Shown here: in pieces, positions 28,445-37,936 of the stretch
Numbering within the stretch: position 1 is the first letter of the stretch
Layout of the letters: each line of letters begins with the position of its first letter
Source of the DNA: Nitrospiraceae bacterium
Lineage (GTDB): Bacteria > Nitrospirota > Nitrospiria > Nitrospirales > Nitrospiraceae
NCBI GenBank assembly: GCA_009692155.1
Contig: SHZW01000003.1
Coordinates: forward strand, 62,001 to 126,000
DNA: 64,000 nt
Direction of reading: 5' to 3'
The notes under the pieces: model-generated
What the model saw: only the letters and a program-made list of their open reading frames with translations
What the model was told of the DNA's origin: nothing
The model's database searches: none
Made by a program: the position numbers and the translations under genes

Positions 28445-30274
28445 ATGGGCACATCCCCATCAACAGCGACGCAATTGCAATCCAAGCTCGATCACTTGCC
28501 CGGTCAGCCCGGCGTGTACTTGATGAAGAGCGCCACGGGCGATATTTTGTACGTCGGCAAGGCGGCCGTGCTGGCCTCCCGCGTCCGCTCGTACTTTCAG
28601 AAGGGCGCGGACCAGACGCCCAAAACACGCCTGCTCATGAGCCAGGTTGCCGATCTGGAAACCATCGTCACGCGCTCCGAACTTGAAGCACTCATTCTCG
28701 AAAGCAATCTGATCAAGCGGCATCGGCCGAAGTTCAACATCATCCTCCGTGACGACAAACAGTATCCGTATCTGCGCCTGCCCGTTCGTGAGAATTTCCC
28801 CCGCCTGTCGATCGTGCGAAAGGTCCAGAAAGACGGCGCGTTGTACTATGGCCCTTACACGGATGGTGGCGCGCTCAAGAGCACGCTCAAAGTGATCCGC
28901 AAGGTGTTCCCGCTGGCCACCTGCGAGATCGAGATCGACGGCACGGCGGAACGGGCCTGCATCGAGTTCGAAATCAAGCGCTGCATGGCCCCCTGCATCG
29001 GCAACCAGAGCCGTGATGACTATCACCGGATCGTCACGCAGGTCCGGCAGTTTCTCGAAGGACGGGACACGGAGCTGCTCGACGACCTGCGCGAGCAAAT
29101 GCATATCGCCGCCGACCGGCAGGCCTTCGAAGACGCGGCACGGCTGCGCGATCGAATCGTCAGCATCGAGCGCACGCTGGAAAAGCAGCGGATCGCGCAG
29201 ACCACGGCCACCGACCAGGACGTGTTCGGTGTGGCCCGTCAGGGAACGGCCGTAGACCTTCAGATGCTGTTCGTGCGCGGCGGGCTGCTGATCGGCCGCA
29301 AGGATTTCTTCTGGCCGGAAGCATCCGAAACGTCCGACGAAGAGCTCGTCCGATGCACCATTGAACAGTTCTATAATAAGGATGGCCTTCCGCCAAAGGA
29401 GCTGCTGGTGCCGGCTGCCCTGAACGAGGCCGGCTTGATCGAGCATTGGCTCGCCGTGAAAAAAGGCGCCTCCGTCCGGATCGTCGCTCCCGAACGCGGC
29501 ACCAAGCATCAGCTGGTGCTCTTGGCGGAGGAAAACGCCGCCGCAGCCCTGGCGGATCACCTGAGAAACGAAGAAGCGGGCCGCCAGGCCGTGGAAGAAC
29601 TCAAGCGACTCCTCCGCCTGGAAAAAGTCCCGCAGCGCATCGAGGGCTTCGACATTTCCAATACAATGGGAAGCGAATCCGTCGCCTCCTTCGTCGTGTG
29701 GGAGGAGGGACGGGCCAGGAAATCTGACTACCGCAAGTTCCGCATCAAGACCGTGACCGGGGCGAACGACTTTGCCAGCATGAAGGAAGCGGTCGCGAGA
29801 CGTTACGGCGAGGCCGAAAACCTACCGCTCCCCGATCTCGTTCTGATCGACGGCGGGCTCGGCCAGTTGGCCGCTGCCATGGATGGACTCAGGGACGCGG
29901 GACACCCCGGGCTGCCCATCATCGGCCTGGCCAAGGCCAAAGGCGAGAAAGAGGAGCGGATCTTCCTGCCCGGGCGCAAGAACCCGATCATCCTCAAACC
30001 GACGTCGCCGGCCACGCATCTGCTCCAGCGCATCAGGGACGAAGCCCACCGCTTTGCCATCACCTATCACCGCAAGCTGCGCGGCAAAGCCCTGACCACC
30101 TCCAAGCTCGACCACATCATCGGCATCGGCGAGATCAGGCGGAACATGTTGCTTAGGAAATTCGGCAGCCTCGACAAGATCGCCGCCGCCACCGACGCGC
30201 AGCTGCGCGAAGCCGGCATCGACGCCAAGACTGCTGCGGAAGTCAGAAAAGCGTTGACTCTTAAGCCCGTCTAA
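28445..30274 (+). CDS. uvrC: Excinuclease ABC subunit C
   Basis: A 609-residue UvrC. N-terminal GIY-YIG nuclease (GQPGVYLM...ILYVGKA, residues 19-40; makes the 3' incision), UVR/UvrB-binding domain at about 200-235 (FEDAARLRDRI), a cysteine-rich part (CEIEIDGTAERACIEFEIKR, MAPCIG), RNase H-like C-terminal nuclease (FDISNTMGSESVASFVV and LVLIDGGLGQL; makes the 5' incision) and tandem helix-hairpin-helix motifs at the end. Normal length. It cuts both sides of bulky lesions in nucleotide excision repair. uvrA lies only about 2 kb away on the other strand. Confidence 0.97.
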   Translation: MGTSPSTATQLQSKLDHLPGQPGVYLMKSATGDILYVGKAAVLASRVRSYFQKGADQTPKTRLLMSQVADLETIVTRSELEALILESNLIKRHRPKFNIILRDDKQYPYLRLPVRENFPRLSIVRKVQKDGALYYGPYTDGGALKSTLKVIRKVFPLATCEIEIDGTAERACIEFEIKRCMAPCIGNQSRDDYHRIVTQVRQFLEGRDTELLDDLREQMHIAADRQAFEDAARLRDRIVSIERTLEKQRIAQTTATDQDVFGVARQGTAVDLQMLFVRGGLLIGRKDFFWPEASETSDEELVRCTIEQFYNKDGLPPKELLVPAALNEAGLIEHWLAVKKGASVRIVAPERGTKHQLVLLAEENAAAALADHLRNEEAGRQAVEELKRLLRLEKVPQRIEGFDISNTMGSESVASFVVWEEGRARKSDYRKFRIKTVTGANDFASMKEAVARRYGEAENLPLPDLVLIDGGLGQLAAAMDGLRDAGHPGLPIIGLAKAKGEKEERIFLPGRKNPIILKPTSPATHLLQRIRDEAHRFAITYHRKLRGKALTTSKLDHIIGIGEIRRNMLLRKFGSLDKIAAATDAQLREAGIDAKTAAEVRKALTLKPV

Positions 30275-30308
30275 TAGGCGCCCTGAATTGCAATCTCAGA
30301 TCAAGAAA

Positions 30309-30335
30309 GTGCCTCTAATATATAAATTGAGGCAC
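30309..30335. terminator. Small hairpin after uvrC
   Basis: GTGCCTC and GAGGCAC pair around an AT-rich loop. There is no clean T tract; termination is inferred from its place between the convergent uvrC and HerA-like genes. Confidence 0.3.
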
Positions 30336-30407
30336 GCAAATCTCTTCCTCTCATCTCCTGACTGCTTCTAGGGGATTTTCCATCTTTTCTCAGAGAATCC
30401 CCGATAC

Positions 30408-31607
30408 TCAATCTTGTAGTCCTATGCAATGCTTCGACCCGAGGTCGACCGGATTCTGCGTGGCCACGACGACACCCAGCCCGAACGCGCGTGCCTGCTT
30501 GAACAACGTCAATAGCGGTTGTTTGGACGGCGGGTTGGCGACGGGCGGAAAGTACCCGAAAATTTCATCCATATAGAGAATGGCGCGCAGGCTCGTCGTC
30601 CCCGACTGCGCCCGCATCCAGCCCAGCGTCTGATTCAACAATAACGAAACGAAGAACATCCGCTCCGCGTCGCTCAGATGCGCGATGGAGAAGATCGCGA
30701 GGCGCGGCTTGCCCGCTTTGGTATGGAGCAGGCTCTGGATGTCGAGCGCCTCGCCTTCCAGCCAGGCCGAAAAGCCCGGTGCGGCGAGCAGATTGTTGAG
30801 CTGCGTGGCCAGGGCAAACCGGTCTTTGGAAGGATAGAAGGCGTCGAGATCGAGTACGCCGACCTTGGTAACCGGCGGCGTTTGAATCTGTTGGATGAGC
30901 CCGGCCAGGTCGAGGTCCTTCCCCTGTTTCCAGGCTGCGTCGAGAATGGTGGACAGCAAAATATGCTCGCGGCTCTTGATGGGATCGGCCTGGACGCCCA
31001 GCAAACCCAGGAGGCTGGTCGCAGTGGTGCTCACCCGTTCCCGCAGCAACTCCACGTCCTCTCTCATCTCCCTCGACGGCGCGGCAAATGACTTGAGGAT
31101 CGAGACAGGAATGCCTGCGTTGCTGCCCGGCGTGTAGATCGCGACCTCGGCCGCTTCTTTCAATCGCGTGATGCGGTCACCGTCCTGTTTCCATCCGGCC
31201 AGGCCCTTTGTCCATAATTCCGCCTGTTGCCTGGCATAGTCGCCTGCCGACAGGTTATTTTTGCGGGCATCGTCTTCGTTGACCCACGGAGCAAAATCCT
31301 CCGCCCGCAATTGAGGAAACGTCAGCATCAGGTTGGCCAGATCGCCCTTGGGATCGATGATGAGTGCCGGAACGCCGTCGATCGCGGCCTCTTCGAGCAA
31401 GCCGATGCAGAGCCCGGTCTTCCCGCTGCCGGTCATCCCGACACAAACGGCGTGCGTGACCAGGTCCTTGGAATCGTACAGCAGCAGACCGTCCTTGGCC
31501 TTCTTCGCCGCCAGATCGTAGGGCCGGCCGAGGTAAAACACACCGAGCTTTTCAAAGTCCTTCGCAATGGCCTGCTTGTCGGTGGATTCTTTCTTAGCCC
31601 TTGCCAT
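30408..31607 (-). pseudogene. HerA/DUF87-like ATPase, C-terminally truncated
   Basis: A 399-residue frame. It has Walker [10 protein letters not shown] (about 57-65), [10 protein letters not shown], and a late Walker B-like region [15 protein letters not shown] followed by [18 protein letters not shown]. In intact relatives this motif is followed by several hundred more residues; here the text breaks after NPVDL into [10 protein letters not shown] and a stop. The gene therefore looks cut at about 30440 by a deletion or rearrangement. ATP-binding elements are intact, so a product might still bind ATP. AGGAG precedes the ATG at 31607; 22 extra in-frame codons upstream are unlikely. Role of the family: DNA translocase-like or unknown. 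Confidence 0.7.
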
Positions 31608-31901
31608 GACGTGCTCCTGAACACACCGGTATTCGTGCGCCACCATTGTATTGAGCGCTTGCACCGACCGCAAGAGTCATGCGATCACGCGCGAAATTCT
31701 TGCTTCCGGTGCCGGAACGGAGGGCTGCAACTTCTGATCGTTGAGCTGGACCTATCAGTTGGAGCGTTACAGGGGTGGGAACTCCACCCTGACTGCAGGA
31801 ACAGGATCGACGCGTGACGGCTGCGGACACATTCGGCGCCCAATTCACGTTCGACCCGTTGTTGCTCTAGAATTCGTGGACGGAGAGAGGACCTGACCGG
31901 T
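31608..31901. other. Intergenic stretch without recognised features
   Basis: Between the truncated ATPase gene and the SnoaL-like gene. I see no credible reading frame, strong hairpin or promoter; it may hold the leftward promoter of the ATPase gene or sequence left from the rearrangement. Confidence 0.4.
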
Positions 31902-32291
31902 CTATTGCTTCTTCATCTGCGCCGCCACCTCCGCCGGATGCCAGTAGGCCCGGACGGTTTTGACTTTACCTGCGTCGTTTACTTCGTAGACGCTAATGCC
32001 GTCGATGACCACCAGCTTACCGTTCTTCAACTTGCCCGTGGCCGTGTATTTGACAGCCGCTTCATTGCCGGCCACGAACATGCTTTCCGTGGTAAGTTTC
32101 CAGTCCGTAAAGCCACCGACCGTGTTTTGGAATACCCGTTTCATCGCCTCGTGCCCCTGAAGAGGCGGCGTGCCGACGGGATTGCAATTCTTTACGTCGT
32201 CGGCAAAGTAGGTCAGCCATGTATCAAAGTCTCTCGCCTGCATGGCGGCAATCAGGCTGGTCACCGTCGTCTTGACCGTTTCGGGGTTCAT
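31902..32291 (-). CDS. SnoaL-like / NTF2-fold protein
   Basis: A 129-residue protein with the cone-shaped alpha+beta fold of the SnoaL/ketosteroid-isomerase-like group: N-terminal helices (VTSLIAAMQARDFDTWLTYF) then ADDVKNCNPVGTPPLQGHEA, and beta strands ending in VYEVNDAGKVKTVRAYWHPAEV. Such proteins are isomerases, hydrolases or small-ligand binders; no substrate can be named. GGGAGGT lies before the ATG at 32291; 35 additional in-frame codons upstream have no support. It appears to be a single-gene unit. Confidence 0.8.
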   Translation of the reverse strand: MNPETVKTTVTSLIAAMQARDFDTWLTYFADDVKNCNPVGTPPLQGHEAMKRVFQNTVGGFTDWKLTTESMFVAGNEAAVKYTATGKLKNGKLVVIDGISVYEVNDAGKVKTVRAYWHPAEVAAQMKKQ

Positions 32292-32400
32292 GACTACCTC
32301 CCTAATATGGACTACGGGCTGATTCTTCCGAGATGAAGGACAAATGTAAAGCGCCCTCTTCGGGGACCCGAACATTTCCCAGCGGGCGGGCTTCATCCGA

Positions 32401-32433
32401 GCGGGGACAGGCCTGTGAGCGGTCTGTCCCCGC
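32401..32433. terminator. Hairpin downstream of uvrA
   Basis: GCGGGGACAG and CTGTCCCCGC form a perfect 10-bp stem around 13 nt. It lies past the end of the leftward uvrA gene, beyond the structured element at 32460, and before the SnoaL-like gene's start. Confidence 0.45.
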
Positions 32434-32459
32434 CTAACTCCCTAAAAAAGTGGCGACGT

Positions 32460-32533
32460 GGCTGACTCGCAATTGCGCGCGTCCAACGAGGGCCTTCTGA
32501 GGCCGCGCGTTGCGCGAGCACAGCGAGTCAGCC
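32460..32533 (+). repeat. Structured element, copy 1: conserved 48-nt core in variable stem
   Basis: Outer arms GGCTGACTCGC (32460-32470) and GCGAGTCAGCC (32523-32533) are perfectly complementary. They enclose a 48-nt core (32474-32521) that begins TGCGCGC and ends GCGCGAGCAC. The core is identical at 38 of 48 positions, without gaps, to that of copy 2 (37710-37757), while the outer arms have quite different sequences. Distances arm-core are the same in both (3 nt left, 1 nt right). Confidence 0.8.
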
Positions 32534-32549
32534 AGGGAGCCAGAATTCT

Positions 32550-35069
32550 TCAACCCACGCCCGCTTCTTTCAATACTTGCCCCGTGTACGAGCGCTTGAT
32601 CTTCGCCAACTCACTCGGCGCGCCTTCGGCCACGATCTCGCCGCCACGGTCGCCGCCTTCCGGTCCCAGATCAATGAGCCAGTCTGCGTTCTTGATAACA
32701 TCCAGATTGTGTTCAATAATCAGCACGGTATTGCCCGCCTCCACCAGCCGGTTCAACACGTCGAGCAGCCGCTGGATGTCAGCGAAGTGCAGCCCCGTCG
32801 TCGGCTCGTCCAATATATAGAGCGTACGCCCGGTGGCGCGCTTCGATAACTCGCGCGAGAGTTTCACCCGCTGGGCTTCGCCGCCCGAGAGCGTCGTCGC
32901 CGACTGGCCCAGCCGGATGTAGTGCAGGCCCACATCGTGCAGCGTCTGCAGCTTATTTTTGAGCAGCGGGATGGGCTGGAAAAATTCCAGGGCCTCGTCC
33001 ACCGTCATGTTCAACACATCGGCGATGCTGCGGTCCCGGTACTTCACTTCGAGCGTCTCGCGGTTGTACCGCTGGCCTTTGCAGACCTCGCAGGTCACAT
33101 AGACGTCCGGCAGGAAATGCATCTCGATCTTGATCAGCCCGTCACCTTCGCAGGCCTCGCACCGCCCGCCCTTCACGTTGAAACTGTACCGGCCCGGCTT
33201 GTAGCCGCGCACGCGCGACTCCGGCAGTTGGGCAAAGAGGTCGCGGATGAAGGTGAAGAGACCGGTATACGTTGCCGGGTTGGACCGTGGCGTGCGCCCG
33301 ATCGGCGATTGGTCGATGTCGATCGCCTTATCCAGGGCCATGACGCCTTTCAGTTCCTTGCACCCGTCGATCCTGGGATGCTTGTGATAGAGCAATTGCG
33401 AGAGCGAGTGAAAGAGCACTTCCAGCACGAGCGTGCTCTTGCCGGAACCAGACACGCCGGTCACGCAGGTGAGCAGGCCCAACGGAATTTTGACCGTGAG
33501 GTTTTTCAGATTGTGTTTGCGGGCCCCGACGACGCTGAGAAATCCCCTCGGTTTGCGCTCGCGATGCGGCAACGTCACCGTCATCTCGCCGCGCAGGTAC
33601 TGGCCGGTCAGCGAGGCCTTGGTGGCCATCACCTCCTTCAGCGTGCCTTGCGCAATGATTTGCCCTCCGTGCGCGCCGGCGCCAGGCCCCATATCAAGAA
33701 TGTGATCCGCAGCCTGCATCGTTTCCGCGTCATGCTCCACCACCACGACCGTATTGCCGAGATCGCGCAGCCGGATCAGCGCCTGGAGCAGCCGCCGGTT
33801 GTCGCGCTGGTGGAGGCCGATGGACGGTTCATCGAGAATGTAGAGCACCCCCACCAGCCCCGAACCGATCTGCGTGGCCAGCCGGATGCGCTGCCCTTCT
33901 CCTCCGGACAGAGTCGCGGCGGCACGGTCCAGCGTCAGGTAATCAAGCCCGACGTTGACGAGGAAGCCCAGCCGTTCGCGAATTTCTTTCAGAATGCGCT
34001 GGGCGATGAAGGTTTCCCGCTCCGTCAGCTTCAGCGACTCGACAAAGCCTGCTGCCGCCCTGATCGACAGTTGCGTGACTTCGGCAATCGAACGCCGGCC
34101 CACCCTGACCGAGAGGCTTTCCGGCTTCAGCCGGGCGCCCTTGCAGGCCGGGCAGACTTCCAGCAGGGTCAGGTCCTCCTCCTCGGGGCTTCCCGGCGGC
34201 ATGGCGAAGCCGATCCCGTCACAGGTCGGACAGGCGCCGTGCGGACTATTAAAGGAGAACACGCGGGGGGTGATCTCCGGATAGCTCACGCCGCAGCGGA
34301 TGCAGGCCAGTTTCTCGCTATAGAGCAAGCTCTTGCCCTCTTCCGTCAGCACGCCGACCAGCCCCTCCGCCAGTTTCAGCGCCGCCTCGACCGAGTCGGC
34401 CATGCGCTTGGATAACGCATCGCCCGGCCCACCGGCTTTCATGACCAGCCGATCCACTACGACTTCGATTGTGTGCTTTTTCTGCTTGTCGAGAGGAAAT
34501 TCCTCTCCCAAATCGACCATCCGGCCGTCGATCCGCGCACGCACGTAGCCGGCCCGACGCATGTCCAGCAATTCCTTGCGGTATTCGCCTTTGCGGCCAC
34601 GGACGATCGGAGCCAGGATCTGAAACTTCGAGCCGTCCGGAAGAGCGCGGATCGCATCCACCATCTGCTGGACGGTCTGGGCCGAGATCTCTTCGCCGCA
34701 CTGGTGGCAGAAGGGGTGCCCGATGCGGGCGAAGAGCAATCTCAAGTAATCGTAGATTTCCGTGACTGTGCCGACCGTGGAGCGGGGGTTGTGGCTGGTG
34801 CTCTTCTGCTCGATGGAGATGGCCGGCGACAGCCCTTCGATCGAGTCCACGTCGGGCTTGCCCATCTGTTCCAGGAATTGCCGCGCGTAGGCGGAGAGCG
34901 ATTCCACATAGCGGCGCTGCCCTTCGGCATAAATGGTATCGAAGGCCAGCGACGACTTGCCGGACCCGCTCAAGCCGGTGATGACGACGAGCCTGTCCCG
35001 CGGAATCTCGACGTCGAGATTCTTGAGATTATGCTCCCGCGCCCCCTTGATGACGATCGAACCTGACAT
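32550..35069 (-). CDS. uvrA: Excinuclease ABC subunit A, short form lacking insertion domain
   Basis: An 839-residue UvrA; the family is usually about 940. Both ABC modules are present: Walker [10 protein letters not shown] (32-40) and GVSGSGKST, signatures [12 protein letters not shown] and [11 protein letters not shown], zinc modules CIRCG...CPTCDG, CPACKG and CEACEGDG...CEVCKG. The UvrB-binding domain (about 120-240) is intact. What is missing is the insertion domain of about 100 residues that normally lies between CPTCDG and CPACxG: here they are only about 20 residues apart (near 280-306). That domain contacts DNA in characterised UvrA. A TATAAT box at 35080-35085 suggests a nearly leaderless transcript. 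Confidence 0.95.
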   Translation of the reverse strand: MSGSIVIKGAREHNLKNLDVEIPRDRLVVITGLSGSGKSSLAFDTIYAEGQRRYVESLSAYARQFLEQMGKPDVDSIEGLSPAISIEQKSTSHNPRSTVGTVTEIYDYLRLLFARIGHPFCHQCGEEISAQTVQQMVDAIRALPDGSKFQILAPIVRGRKGEYRKELLDMRRAGYVRARIDGRMVDLGEEFPLDKQKKHTIEVVVDRLVMKAGGPGDALSKRMADSVEAALKLAEGLVGVLTEEGKSLLYSEKLACIRCGVSYPEITPRVFSFNSPHGACPTCDGIGFAMPPGSPEEEDLTLLEVCPACKGARLKPESLSVRVGRRSIAEVTQLSIRAAAGFVESLKLTERETFIAQRILKEIRERLGFLVNVGLDYLTLDRAAATLSGGEGQRIRLATQIGSGLVGVLYILDEPSIGLHQRDNRRLLQALIRLRDLGNTVVVVEHDAETMQAADHILDMGPGAGAHGGQIIAQGTLKEVMATKASLTGQYLRGEMTVTLPHRERKPRGFLSVVGARKHNLKNLTVKIPLGLLTCVTGVSGSGKSTLVLEVLFHSLSQLLYHKHPRIDGCKELKGVMALDKAIDIDQSPIGRTPRSNPATYTGLFTFIRDLFAQLPESRVRGYKPGRYSFNVKGGRCEACEGDGLIKIEMHFLPDVYVTCEVCKGQRYNRETLEVKYRDRSIADVLNMTVDEALEFFQPIPLLKNKLQTLHDVGLHYIRLGQSATTLSGGEAQRVKLSRELSKRATGRTLYILDEPTTGLHFADIQRLLDVLNRLVEAGNTVLIIEHNLDVIKNADWLIDLGPEGGDRGGEIVAEGAPSELAKIKRSYTGQVLKEAGVG

Positions 35070-35079
35070 GGAAGGTGTG

Positions 35080-35110
35080 ATTATAGCATTGCCGTGGCTT
35101 TGCTTGACAA
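35080..35110 (-). promoter_or_regulatory. Promoter of uvrA
   Basis: On the minus strand TTGTCA (35110-35105), 19 bp, perfect TATAAT (35085-35080), then 10 nt to the ATG at 35069. The expected leader is only a few bases and no Shine-Dalgarno is seen. Spacer is longer than ideal. Confidence 0.5.
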
Positions 35111-35140
35111 AGCCTCAAAGCGGGTGCCACCATCGGCACG

Positions 35141-35914
35141 ATGTTACAACTCGAAGAAAAATTCACGCCCTCGGTAGAACCATCGGCGCGCGCGGTGTCC
35201 GAATGGTCCGGCCGCGCGCGCGAGCAGGCTGTGCAGCGGATGTTCACGGCCATCGCCCGCCGGTACGACCTCAACAACACGCTCCTGAGCTTCGGCCTCC
35301 ATCACCGATGGAAGAAACTGGCGGCATCCTGCGTCCCGGAAACCGCTCAGGGACGGGCGTTGGACGTGGGAGCCGGCACGGCGGACTTAGCGCTGCTCCT
35401 CGCCTCCCGCATGGGTACAGGTGGGCGGGTGCTTGCCACTGATCTCAATGAGGCGATGCTCCGGGAGGGTCGGAGAAAAGTCATCGCCCTCGGACATGCT
35501 GATGCAATCGCCTGTCTTCGGACCAATGCCGAACACCTGGGTTTTTCCGATCACGCGTTCCACGCCGTGACCGCCGGCTTCTGCATTCGGAACGTCGGCA
35601 ATTTGATGAACGCCTTCGCCGAGATCCGGCGTGTGCTGAAACCGGGAGGGCGGTTCGTGTGCCTGGAATTTTCCCGGCCCGTATACGGCTGGCTCCGCGC
35701 GCTCTACGACTGGTATTCCTTCCGCCTCCTGCCGTGGATCGGCACGCGCGTGGCGCATGACACCACCGGTGTGTATGAATACCTGCCGGCGTCGATCCGG
35801 ACCTTTCCGAATCAGGAAGGTCTCAAGGCCATGCTGCTGAAGGCGGGATTCTCGCAGGTGGACTACCGGAATCTCAGCGGCGGCATCGTGGCGATCCACA
35901 TTGCGATAAAATAG
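35141..35914 (+). CDS. ubiE: Demethylmenaquinone/ubiquinone methyltransferase UbiE
   Basis: A 257-residue class I SAM methyltransferase. Motifs: FTAIARRYDLNNTLLSFGLH (35-54), SAM-binding LDVGAGTADLALLLA, GFCIRNVGNLMNAFAEIRRV, LKPGGRFVCLEFSRP and YEYLPASIRTFP, all diagnostic for UbiE/MenG/COQ5. It carries out C-methylation of the quinone ring late in menaquinone (or ubiquinone) synthesis, at the membrane face. Which quinone cannot be told from this sequence, though complex I in the same window needs a quinone acceptor. Transcribed away from uvrA. Confidence 0.93.
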   Translation: MLQLEEKFTPSVEPSARAVSEWSGRAREQAVQRMFTAIARRYDLNNTLLSFGLHHRWKKLAASCVPETAQGRALDVGAGTADLALLLASRMGTGGRVLATDLNEAMLREGRRKVIALGHADAIACLRTNAEHLGFSDHAFHAVTAGFCIRNVGNLMNAFAEIRRVLKPGGRFVCLEFSRPVYGWLRALYDWYSFRLLPWIGTRVAHDTTGVYEYLPASIRTFPNQEGLKAMLLKAGFSQVDYRNLSGGIVAIHIAIK

Positions 35915-36016
35915 CCACGAGGCGCGAGGCACGGGACGCGAGACAAAAACCCTCATGATTTTTCAACTTTTCCAAGTCTCGTGGCTCGCGGCTCGCGTCC
36001 CGCGTCGGCGGTACCT
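35915..36016. repeat. Word hairpin, CACGAGGCGCGAGG type, ubiE to radical SAM gene
   Basis: Left arm CCACGAGGCGCGAGGCACGG then GACGCGAGAC; right arm AAGTCTCGTGGCTCGCGGCT then CGCGTCCCGCG. The GGCTCGC words match those at the end of nuoM. Confidence 0.8.
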
Positions 36017-37657
36017 ATGAACTCCGTTCTTTACGTCTTTCTCCCCTGCAAGAAGGTGTACCCGATCGGGATCACCTACCTGGTGGACTTCATCCACCGG
36101 CGCAAGCCGGATGTTCGGCAGCGCATCCTGGACCTGTCGCTCTATCCGAAAGATCAGCGTGGCAAAGTCCTGCGCGAAACCGCCACGGCCTTTTCGCCCG
36201 ATCTGGTCTGTTTCTCCTGGCGGGATATCCAGATTTTCTCGCCGCACGAGGGCGACAATTCGCTGGAGCATGCGTTCAACTTTTACTTCGCCAGCAACCC
36301 GTTCAAGCGGATCACCGCCTCGTTTGAAGGCGTGAAACAGCTCTACCGGTACTACGACCACATCCGGACGATTTTGTCGTACCCCTGGCTGATCCGGAAG
36401 GAATTCCCTAAAACGCAGATCATGATCGGCGGCGGCGCCTTCACGGCCTTTGCCGACCAATTGATCGAAAAACTTCCCGACGGCACGATCGGCATCCTGG
36501 GCGAGGGCGAGGACGCCATCTTGAAAGTCTTGAGCGGCGAGTCGCTGGCAAACGAGCGCTATATCGTCCGCGAGAACGGGAAAGTTTCAAAAGGCCAGCA
36601 GGGGGCGCCGGCTCTCCTCGATGCGCTGACCGTGGATCTGCCCTATCTCACGTCTGTCTTTCCCCAGCACACCGAGTTCCGGGACGAATGTATCGGCGTG
36701 CAGACCAAGCGCGGCTGTCCCTATGACTGCGCCTTCTGCCTCTATCCCTACATCGAGGGCAAGCGCGTGCGCTACCGCCCGCCCGAAATGGTCGTGCGGG
36801 ATATCTCGCAGCATTATCATCAGTGGGGCGCGCGGCGATTCTGGTTCACGGATGCCCAGTTCATCACCGGCAAGGAAGCCTATCCGCAGTGCACGGAGAT
36901 TCTCGAGCGGATTCTCCGGGAGAAACTGGAGATCGAGTGGTCGGGCTATATCCGCACGTCGCTGATCACCGCTGATCTGGCGAAGCTCATGGTCCGCTCC
37001 GGCGTGGGCGACCTGGAAGTCGCCATTACGTCCGGCTCGCAGGAGATACTCAACGATCTCCACATGGGCTTCAAACTGGAAAAGCTCTACGACGGCTGCC
37101 ACTATCTGGCCGAGGCGGGCTTCAAGGGCAAGGTGATCCTGAATTACTCGCTGAACTCCCCGCACGAGACGGAAGAGACCCTGCTGCAGAGCGTCGAATC
37201 CTACAAAAAGGTCGCGGCCATTTTGGGCGAAGATAGAGTATTCCCGCTGATGTTCTTCCTCGGCATTCAACCCAACACCGATCTCGAACATCGCCTGCTG
37301 GAGGAAGGCTATCTGTCTGCCGGGTACAACCCGCTCATGCTGACGCCGCGCAGCATCAAGAAACTCCTCTATAACCCGGCTCCCCTGAACAAGATCATCG
37401 CCAAGGCCTGCTTGGCCGCCTGGGAGAGAAAGCACGGCAGCCAGGATTCCCGCGCCTGGTCCGGGTCACTGTCGCAAGCCGAGCGGACGGCTCCTGCATC
37501 GACCGGTTATGCGGACGGGAACCTGATCCGCGGCATCGAACAGAATTCAGGACGGCACGCGCTACTCACGCTGGAAGAAATCATCCGTTCTCGAAAAGTG
37601 GCTAGCTCCCCAAAAGGTTCGACTCCTGCCAATTCGCCAGCTATCTCATCTAGTTAG
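36017..37657 (+). CDS. Radical SAM protein with B12-binding-like N-terminal domain
   Basis: A 546-residue protein. The first 180 residues look like a cobalamin-binding-type Rossmann domain as in BchE-like radical SAM enzymes (PIGITYLVDFIHRRKP, FPKTQIMIGGGAFTAFADQL, GEGEDAI), but no DxHxxG histidine motif is seen, so any B12 would bind base-off by other means or not at all. Then the radical SAM core with C234-x3-C238-x2-C241 (RGCPYDCAFC), followed by GARRFWFTDAQFITGKE and YIRTSLITADLAKLMVRSGV. The last 90 residues look disordered. Substrate unknown; the next genes (PCP_red fusion, AhbD/NirJ-like enzyme) suggest tetrapyrrole chemistry. Start chosen at 36017; an upstream in-frame start lies in the repeat. 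Confidence 0.82.
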   Translation: MNSVLYVFLPCKKVYPIGITYLVDFIHRRKPDVRQRILDLSLYPKDQRGKVLRETATAFSPDLVCFSWRDIQIFSPHEGDNSLEHAFNFYFASNPFKRITASFEGVKQLYRYYDHIRTILSYPWLIRKEFPKTQIMIGGGAFTAFADQLIEKLPDGTIGILGEGEDAILKVLSGESLANERYIVRENGKVSKGQQGAPALLDALTVDLPYLTSVFPQHTEFRDECIGVQTKRGCPYDCAFCLYPYIEGKRVRYRPPEMVVRDISQHYHQWGARRFWFTDAQFITGKEAYPQCTEILERILREKLEIEWSGYIRTSLITADLAKLMVRSGVGDLEVAITSGSQEILNDLHMGFKLEKLYDGCHYLAEAGFKGKVILNYSLNSPHETEETLLQSVESYKKVAAILGEDRVFPLMFFLGIQPNTDLEHRLLEEGYLSAGYNPLMLTPRSIKKLLYNPAPLNKIIAKACLAAWERKHGSQDSRAWSGSLSQAERTAPASTGYADGNLIRGIEQNSGRHALLTLEEIIRSRKVASSPKGSTPANSPAISSS

Positions 37658-37691
37658 TTCTCTTCACCCACCACATCCTCCTCTGAACGGA

Positions 37692-37773
37692 GGCGTGGGA
37701 GCGTCCGACTGCGCGCATTCATCGAGCACCTTCTTAGCGTGCGCGGTGCGCGAGCACGGGATGCTCTCACGCC
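37692..37773 (+). repeat. Structured element, copy 2: conserved 48-nt core in variable stem
   Basis: Arms GGCGTGGGAGCGTCC (37692-37706) and GGATGCTCTCACGCC (37759-37773) pair along 15 positions, two of them as G-U pairs in RNA. The core (37710-37757) matches copy 1 at 38 of 48 positions with the same start, end and spacing to the arms. It sits between the radical SAM gene and the promoter of the USP/PCP_red gene. Confidence 0.8.
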
Positions 37774-37796
37774 GTCACGTTCATCCCCATTCCCGC

Positions 37797-37826
37797 TTGC
37801 AATCCCCGTAAATCCAATGCTATCAT
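37797..37826 (+). promoter_or_regulatory. Promoter of the USP/PCP_red gene
   Basis: TTGCAA (37797-37802), 18 bp, TATCAT (37821-37826). The leader would be about 100 nt. Good sigma70-type match in a gap of 280 bp. Confidence 0.45.
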
Positions 37827-37936
37827 TCGAACTCTTTTGAGCCTTTAACGTAAGAGAATTGTTCGAATTTTTATACGATTGCGTCCGCTCTGACGGCGCA
37901 AGGACCGCCTGTTTAGAGCCAGGAGAAACGCCCTCG

